From positions 620,001 to 684,000 of the forward strand of contig NZ_JAFMTA010000001.1 in assembly GCF_017916515.1 (NCBI RefSeq): a DNA stretch of 64,000 nt. Reading direction: 5' to 3'. This document shows, piece after piece, positions 59,597 to 64,000 of this stretch. The notes beneath the pieces are model-generated. The model saw nothing but the letters and a program-made list of their open reading frames with translations, did not search any database and was not told where the DNA came from. This DNA is from Naasia sp. SYSU D00948 (GTDB lineage: Bacteria; Actinomycetota; Actinomycetes; Actinomycetales; Microbacteriaceae). A program made the position numbers and the translations under genes. The number at the start of each line of letters is the position of its first letter. Position 1 is the stretch's first letter.

Positions 59597-61188
59597 CGGG
59601 CGGCCCCGACGCCCGCCTCCTGCTCGATGCGCGGGAACAGCGCCTCGAGCGCCGACACCGTCGCCCCGGCGGGAAGCCGGCCCCAGGTCCCCGCCTCGCG
59701 CAGCGGCTGCTCGAGGAGCGGGCCCAGCGTGGCCTCCGCACCGAGCGCCGACCAGAGCTTCGCGGTGGAGGCCGGCATGACCGGCGACAGGAGCACGGTG
59801 AGCGCACGGAGCCCCTCGGCGGCGGTGTACAGGACCGTCGACAGCCGCTCCCGCTGCTCCGGCTTCTTCGCGAGCACCCACGGCTCCTGCTCGGTGATGT
59901 AGCCGTTGAGTTCCTCGACGATCGCCCAGATCGCGCCGATCGCCTCGTGGATGGCGAAGCGCTCGATCGCCGCATCCGCCTCCGCCGCGGCCGTGGCGAC
60001 GGTCGCTCGGATCCGCTCGTCCGCCTCGGCGAGGGCGCCGGGCTCGGGAACGCGCCCGTCGAAGTAGCGGGTGATCATCGCGACGACGCGGGAGGCGAGG
60101 TTGCCGAAGCCGTTCGCGAGCTCCGCCTGGTAGCGGGCGGAGAGGTCCTCCCAGCTGAACGAGCCGTCCTGCCCGAAGGTGATCGACCGCATGAAGTAGT
60201 AGCGGAACGCGTCCGAGCCGAAGACATCGGTGATCTGGCTCGGCGCGATGCCGGTCAGCTTCGACTTCGACATCTTCTCGCCGCCCACGAGGAGCCAGCC
60301 GTGCGCGAACACGTGCTTCGGGACGTCGAGGCCGGCGGCCATCAGCATCGCGGGCCAGATGACGGCGTGGAAGCGGAGGATGTCCTTGCCGACGAGCTGG
60401 ATGCCCGGCCAGCGGCGGCGGAAGTTCTCGTCGTCCCGCCCGTAGCCGATCGCGGTGATGTAGTTGAGCAGCGCGTCGAACCACACGTAGACCACGTGCT
60501 GCGGGTCCCACGGGATCTGGATGCCCCAGTCGAAGCTCGACCGGGAGATGGACAGGTCGGCGAGCCCCTGCCGGACGAAGGACATGACCTCGTTGCGGGC
60601 GCTCTCCGGCTGCACGAAGTCCGGCCGCTCCTCGTACAGGGCGAGCAGCCGGTCCTGGAACTCGCTCATCCGGAAGAAGTAGTTCCGCTCCTGCAGCAGC
60701 TCGACCGGCTTCGAGTGGATGGCGCACACCAGCTCGCCCTCGAACGGACCCGTGCCCGGGACGAGCTCGCTCGGCTGCTTGTACTCCTCGCAGCCGACGC
60801 AGTAGTAGCCCTCGTAGTCGCCGGTGTAGATGAAGCCGGTGTCGTAGAGGTGCTGGAGGAACGCCGCCGCGCTCGTCTCGTGCCGCTCCTGGGTGGTGCG
60901 GATGAAGTCGTCGTTCGCGATGTCGAGGGTGTCGAGCAGCGGCAGCCAGGAGCTCTCGACGAGCCGGTCCGCCCACTCGCGCGGCGTCATGTCGTTCGCC
61001 GACGCGGTCCGCAGCATCTTCTGCCCGTGCTCGTCGGTGCCGGTGAGCAGCCAGGTGTCGTCCCCCGACTGGCGGTGCCAGCGCGCCAGCACGTCCGCCG
61101 CGACCTCGGTGTACCCGTGTCCGATGTGGGGCACGTCGCTCGGGTAGAAGATCGGCGTGGTGATGTAGAAGGACGCGCCGGAGGACAT
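59593..61188 (-). CDS. metG: methionine-tRNA ligase
   Basis: Charges tRNA-Met. The 531-residue class I enzyme has the HIGH-type sequence PHIGHGYTEVAADVLARW near residue 18, a one-knuckle zinc region (CVGCEEYK, VCAIHSK), and KMSKSKLTGIAP near 304; then the helical anticodon-binding domain with NGYITEQEPWVLAK. There is no C-terminal EMAP-like domain. ATG 61188. Confidence 0.97.
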   Translation of the reverse strand: MSSGASFYITTPIFYPSDVPHIGHGYTEVAADVLARWHRQSGDDTWLLTGTDEHGQKMLRTASANDMTPREWADRLVESSWLPLLDTLDIANDDFIRTTQERHETSAAAFLQHLYDTGFIYTGDYEGYYCVGCEEYKQPSELVPGTGPFEGELVCAIHSKPVELLQERNYFFRMSEFQDRLLALYEERPDFVQPESARNEVMSFVRQGLADLSISRSSFDWGIQIPWDPQHVVYVWFDALLNYITAIGYGRDDENFRRRWPGIQLVGKDILRFHAVIWPAMLMAAGLDVPKHVFAHGWLLVGGEKMSKSKLTGIAPSQITDVFGSDAFRYYFMRSITFGQDGSFSWEDLSARYQAELANGFGNLASRVVAMITRYFDGRVPEPGALAEADERIRATVATAAAEADAAIERFAIHEAIGAIWAIVEELNGYITEQEPWVLAKKPEQRERLSTVLYTAAEGLRALTVLLSPVMPASTAKLWSALGAEATLGPLLEQPLREAGTWGRLPAGATVSALEALFPRIEQEAGVGAAR

Positions 61189-61258
61189 GCCGACAATCCT
61201 AGGCGCGCGGGTTCGGCGGCCCCGGCCGGGTTACGGCGGCCCCGCGTGCTCGACGCGG

Positions 61259-62077
61259 TCAGGGGCGGCGGCGCAGCGCGGCCTCGTACAGCGAGCGCCG
61301 GGACAGGCCGGTCGCCTCCGCGACCTCGGCCGACGCCTCGCGGAGGCGGACGCCCTCCCCGACGAGGGCGAGCACCTGGCCGACCGCGTCCTCCTCGGAC
61401 ACCTCGACGGGCGCCGCGCCCGCCACCACCACGACGATCTCTCCGCGGACCCCGTCCGCCGCCCACGCCGCGACCTCGGCCGCGGTGCCGCGCACGACCT
61501 CCTCGTGCAGCTTCGTGAGCTCGCGGCACACTGCGACCCGGCGCTCGGGGCCGAAGGCGGCCGCGAGGTCGGCGAGGAAGTCCGCGAGGCGCTGCGGCGA
61601 CTCGAAGAACACGAGCGTCCGGGGCTCGCGGGCGAGGGCTGCGAGGGCGGCCCGACGCTCGGCGGGGCGCCGCGGCGGGAAGCCCTCGAACGCGAACCGG
61701 TCGGTCGGCAGCCCGGATACCGCGAGGGCCGTCGGCACCGCAGACGGTCCGGGCAGCACCGTGACCCGGATCCCGGCCTCGACGGCGGCGGTCACGAGCC
61801 GGTACCCGGGGTCGGACACGGTCGGCATCCCGGCGTCGCTCAGGACGAGGACGTCGCCCTCCTCGGCGAGCGCGAGGAGCTCGGGGATGCGGTCGCGCTC
61901 GGTGTGCTCGTTGAGCGACACGAGGCGGGGCCTGTTCTCGACGCCGAGCCCCGCGAGGAGACGCTGGGTGACCCGCGTGTCCTCGGCGGCGACGACGGAA
62001 GCCGTCGACAGCGCGTCGACGAGGCGTCGTGTGGCGTCGCCGAGATTCCCGATCGGCGTCGCCCCCAGCACCAGCAT
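61259..62077 (-). CDS. rsmI: 16S rRNA 2'-O-ribose C1402 methyltransferase
   Basis: SAM-dependent methyltransferase acting on C1402 of 16S rRNA. The 272-residue protein has LVLGATPIGNLGDAT, VVAAEDTRVTQRLL, LNEHTERDR, VLVLSDAGMPTVSDPG, LPGPSAVPTALAVSGL, and FFESPQRL. ATG 62077 is chosen; the longer frame overlaps the promoter of the divergent mannosyltransferase. It shares a 76-base divergent gap with that gene. Confidence 0.95.
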   Translation of the reverse strand: MLVLGATPIGNLGDATRRLVDALSTASVVAAEDTRVTQRLLAGLGVENRPRLVSLNEHTERDRIPELLALAEEGDVLVLSDAGMPTVSDPGYRLVTAAVEAGIRVTVLPGPSAVPTALAVSGLPTDRFAFEGFPPRRPAERRAALAALAREPRTLVFFESPQRLADFLADLAAAFGPERRVAVCRELTKLHEEVVRGTAAEVAAWAADGVRGEIVVVVAGAAPVEVSEEDAVGQVLALVGEGVRLREASAEVAEATGLSRRSLYEAALRRRP

Positions 62078-62141
62078 GACCCTCAGTCTGCTCCACCACC
62101 CCGGCGTCCGCATGGCGCGGAGGTCCCGGAGGGGCCGCGCC

Positions 62142-62147
62142 TATCAT
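62142..62147 (+). promoter_or_regulatory. -10 element of the leaderless mannosyltransferase gene
   Basis: TATCAT ends six bases before GTG 62154. The spacing predicts an mRNA that begins at the start codon. No ribosome site is visible. Confidence 0.7.
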
Positions 62148-62153
62148 GGGGCG

Positions 62154-63770
62154 GTGCCGCGCGCGACCGTCCTCTTCCGGCGCGCCCCGCGGGACGCGCC
62201 CGCCGCTCAGGACGACGCGGTGGCGGCGCTCCCGGCGGCGGACCGCGCGGCGGGGTGGCCGGGCTGGCGCTGGGCGGCACCGCTCGCGGTCACGCTCCTC
62301 GCGGCCGTGCTCCGCTTCTGGAACCTCGCGCATCCCGCGACCCTGATGTTCGACGAGACGTACTACGTCAAGGACGCCTGGACGCTCCTCAACCTCGGCT
62401 ACGAGGGCGCCTGGCCGGAGGACTACACCGACGCGGACTTCAGCGCCGGGAAGGTCGACGAGTTCACGGGCGCCCCGTCCTACCCCGCGCACCCGCCCCT
62501 CGGGAAGTGGCTGATCGCGGTCGGCCTCGCCCTGTTCGGCGCGGAGAACCCGGTCGGCTGGCGCTTCTCGGTCGCGCTCGCCGGCACGCTGGCGGTCCTG
62601 CTGCTCACGCTCATCGCGACGGCCCTGTTCCGCAGCACCGCCCTCGGGGTCCTCACCGGGGCGCTCCTCGCGATCGACGGACTGGCGATCGTGCTCTCGC
62701 GGGTGTCCCTGCTCGACACCTTCGTGATGCTCCTCGCCCTGCTCGGCTTCGGCGCGGTGCTCCTCGACCGCCGAGAGCGGGATCGCCGCCTCACGCAGTG
62801 GCAGGAGTCCCGCCCGCCGGACGGAGCGACCGGGTGGGGTCCGCTCCTCCTCTGGCGCCCCTGGCTGCTCGCGGCGGGGATCGCGTTCGGCCTCACCTGT
62901 GCCGTGAAGTGGTCCGGGATCTACTTCCTCGCGGCCTTCGGCCTCTACGTGGTCGTCACGGACGCCCTCGCCTGGCGGCGGGCCGGCGCGGACGGCTGGC
63001 TGCCGGCGACCCTGCTCCGCCAGGCGCCGCTCGCGTTCGTCACGATGGTGCCCGCGGCCTTCGCCGCGTACCTCGCGAGCTTCACCGGCTGGCTCGTGAC
63101 CTCGGGCGGGTACGACCGCAACTGGATCGCGCAGGGCGGCGAGCGCTGGACCGGTGTGCTCGCCTGGGTGCCCGACGTGCTGCAGAACCTGTGGCACTGG
63201 CACGCCGGGATCTACTCCTTCCACACCGGGCTGAGCGCGACGCACGCCTATGCGACGCCCGCGATCCTGTGGCCGCTGCTCGCGCGTCCGACCCAGGTGT
63301 ACTACGTGGGCAGCGCGGCGGGCGAGAACGGGTGCGCCTTCGACTACTGCTCCGAGATCGTGTGGTCGATCGCCAACCCGATCCTGTGGTGGGCGGCGGT
63401 GGCCGCCACGGGATATCTCGTCTACCGGTTCGCCCGCTACCGGGACTGGCGGCACGGGCTGATCCTGATGGGCGTCGCGGCGGGCTACCTGCCCTGGCTG
63501 CTGTACCCGACTCGGACGATGTTCCAGTTCTACTCGATCGCGTTCGAGCCCTACCTCCTGCTCGCGCTCACCGCGGTCATCGCGGCGGTGGGGACGGGAC
63601 GCCGCGGCGAGACCGTGTCGGAGGAGCGGGCGATCGTCGCGCGCCGCGTCATCGCGGTGTTCCTCGTCGTGGTCGTGCTCGTCAGCGCGTTCTTCTACCC
63701 GCTGTGGACGGGCGTGCAGACCCCGTTCTGGTTCTGGCAGATGCACGTCTGGCTCGCCAGCTGGGTGTGA
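62154..63770 (+). CDS. pmt: protein O-mannosyltransferase (GT39)
   Basis: Transfers mannose from polyprenyl-phosphate-mannose to Ser/Thr of exported proteins. The 538-residue membrane protein has about eleven segments; the first loop carries LMFDETYYVKDAWTLLNLGYEG with the conserved DE pair near residue 65, followed by HPPLGKWLIAVG, and the PMT C-terminal domain includes HTGLSATHAYATP and YYVGSAAGENGCAFDYCSEIVW. GTG 62154 probably starts a leaderless mRNA. The rsmI-pmt divergent arrangement is conserved in actinobacteria. Confidence 0.94.
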   Translation: MPRATVLFRRAPRDAPAAQDDAVAALPAADRAAGWPGWRWAAPLAVTLLAAVLRFWNLAHPATLMFDETYYVKDAWTLLNLGYEGAWPEDYTDADFSAGKVDEFTGAPSYPAHPPLGKWLIAVGLALFGAENPVGWRFSVALAGTLAVLLLTLIATALFRSTALGVLTGALLAIDGLAIVLSRVSLLDTFVMLLALLGFGAVLLDRRERDRRLTQWQESRPPDGATGWGPLLLWRPWLLAAGIAFGLTCAVKWSGIYFLAAFGLYVVVTDALAWRRAGADGWLPATLLRQAPLAFVTMVPAAFAAYLASFTGWLVTSGGYDRNWIAQGGERWTGVLAWVPDVLQNLWHWHAGIYSFHTGLSATHAYATPAILWPLLARPTQVYYVGSAAGENGCAFDYCSEIVWSIANPILWWAAVAATGYLVYRFARYRDWRHGLILMGVAAGYLPWLLYPTRTMFQFYSIAFEPYLLLALTAVIAAVGTGRRGETVSEERAIVARRVIAVFLVVVVLVSAFFYPLWTGVQTPFWFWQMHVWLASWV

Positions 63771-63798
63771 CCCGCCACTGCAGCGTGCCCGTGCCGCC

Positions 63799-64000
63799 TC
63801 AGGCCGCGGTGCTGAGCGCGGTGCGGAGCTCGGACGCCTCCTGCACCGGGAGGCGGCAGACGAAGCCCTCGCAGAGGTAGGCGGTCGCCCGGCCGTCGCG
63901 TGCCGCGCGGTCGGCGAACAGCGGGAACCCCGACTCCGCGAAGGCCGCGGCCTGCTCCTCGGACGCGCGGACGACGATGTCGATCGGCGCCGAGCGCGCC
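63799..64000 (-). CDS. thioredoxin-domain protein (YyaL type), C-terminal end
   Basis: The last 66 residues of a gene that starts beyond the window; stop at 63801-63799. The text PLFADRAARDGRATAYLCEG followed by FVCRLPVQ is the C-terminal pattern of DUF255/YyaL proteins, which join an N-terminal thioredoxin domain to an (alpha/alpha)6 barrel. The N-terminal thioredoxin part is outside the window, so this rests on the tail alone. Confidence 0.75.
   Translation of the reverse strand, partial: ARSAPIDIVVRASEEQAAAFAESGFPLFADRAARDGRATAYLCEGFVCRLPVQEASELRTALSTAA

Overview
The window is about 70% G+C and strongly actinobacterial: many GTG and TTG starts, leaderless promoters, and the gene order rsmI-metG-tatD-rsmA-ispE / glmU-prs / rplY-pth-mfd-mazG. 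Together with the protein styles (MFS SLC45-type sugar porter, fused DppC-DppD, protein O-mannosyltransferase) this points to a plant- or soil-associated member of the Microbacteriaceae. The species cannot be named from sequence alone. No rRNA, phage, IS element or CRISPR array was seen.

Layout. 0-12 kb is mostly housekeeping: an aldo/keto reductase tail, hisS, mazG, two GNAT acetyltransferases, a TetR/hydrolase pair divergent from nhaA, then mfd, pth and rplY. Two families of intergenic palindromic repeats lie here: three spaced palindromes at 234, 343 and 10662, and a four-unit inverted-repeat array at 1767-2167. 12-15 kb holds two gluconokinase paralogues, around an SDR with an extra N-terminal domain and a TetR regulator with a perfect operator. 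46.8-64 kb returns to housekeeping genes (prs, glmU, tRNA-Gln, an ABC-F ATPase, ispE, rsmA, tatD, metG, rsmI, an O-mannosyltransferase), with small hypothetical genes and a PIN-domain protein between.

The centre, about 14.3-45.4 kb, is a glycoside-catabolism island tied together by seven copies of a LacI-type operator (consensus TGRCAAYCGNTTGCCA) and one LacI gene (42049-43077). Four minus-strand units carry these sites: (1) uidA-manD-MFS porter-alpha-L-rhamnosidase-SDR-Gfo/Idh; (2) dppB-dppCD-dppF-GH43-GH1-GH2-GH3, mostly with 4-base stop/start overlaps; (3) the transporter's binding lipoprotein; (4) uxaC-uxuB. A fifth site lies between a gluconokinase and a divergent Gfo/Idh gene. Three of the promoters share one geometry: the operator's half-site doubles as the -35, followed 17-18 bp later by a TTTACT/TCTACT -10.

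Reading of the system. An Opp-type ABC importer and an MFS porter bring in intact small glycosides. Six glycosidases without signal peptides (beta-glucuronidase, alpha-rhamnosidase, beta-galactosidase-type GH2, GH1, GH3, GH43) trim them in the cytoplasm. Glucuronate then passes through UxaC, UxuB and ManD to 2-keto-3-deoxygluconate. The combination rhamnose + galactose + glucuronate + pentose/glucose fits soyasaponin-like triterpenoid glycosides or the side chains of arabinogalactan proteins. This substrate is an inference. The island separates glmU-prs from rplY-pth-mfd, which are usually close together, suggesting insertion into a conserved block.
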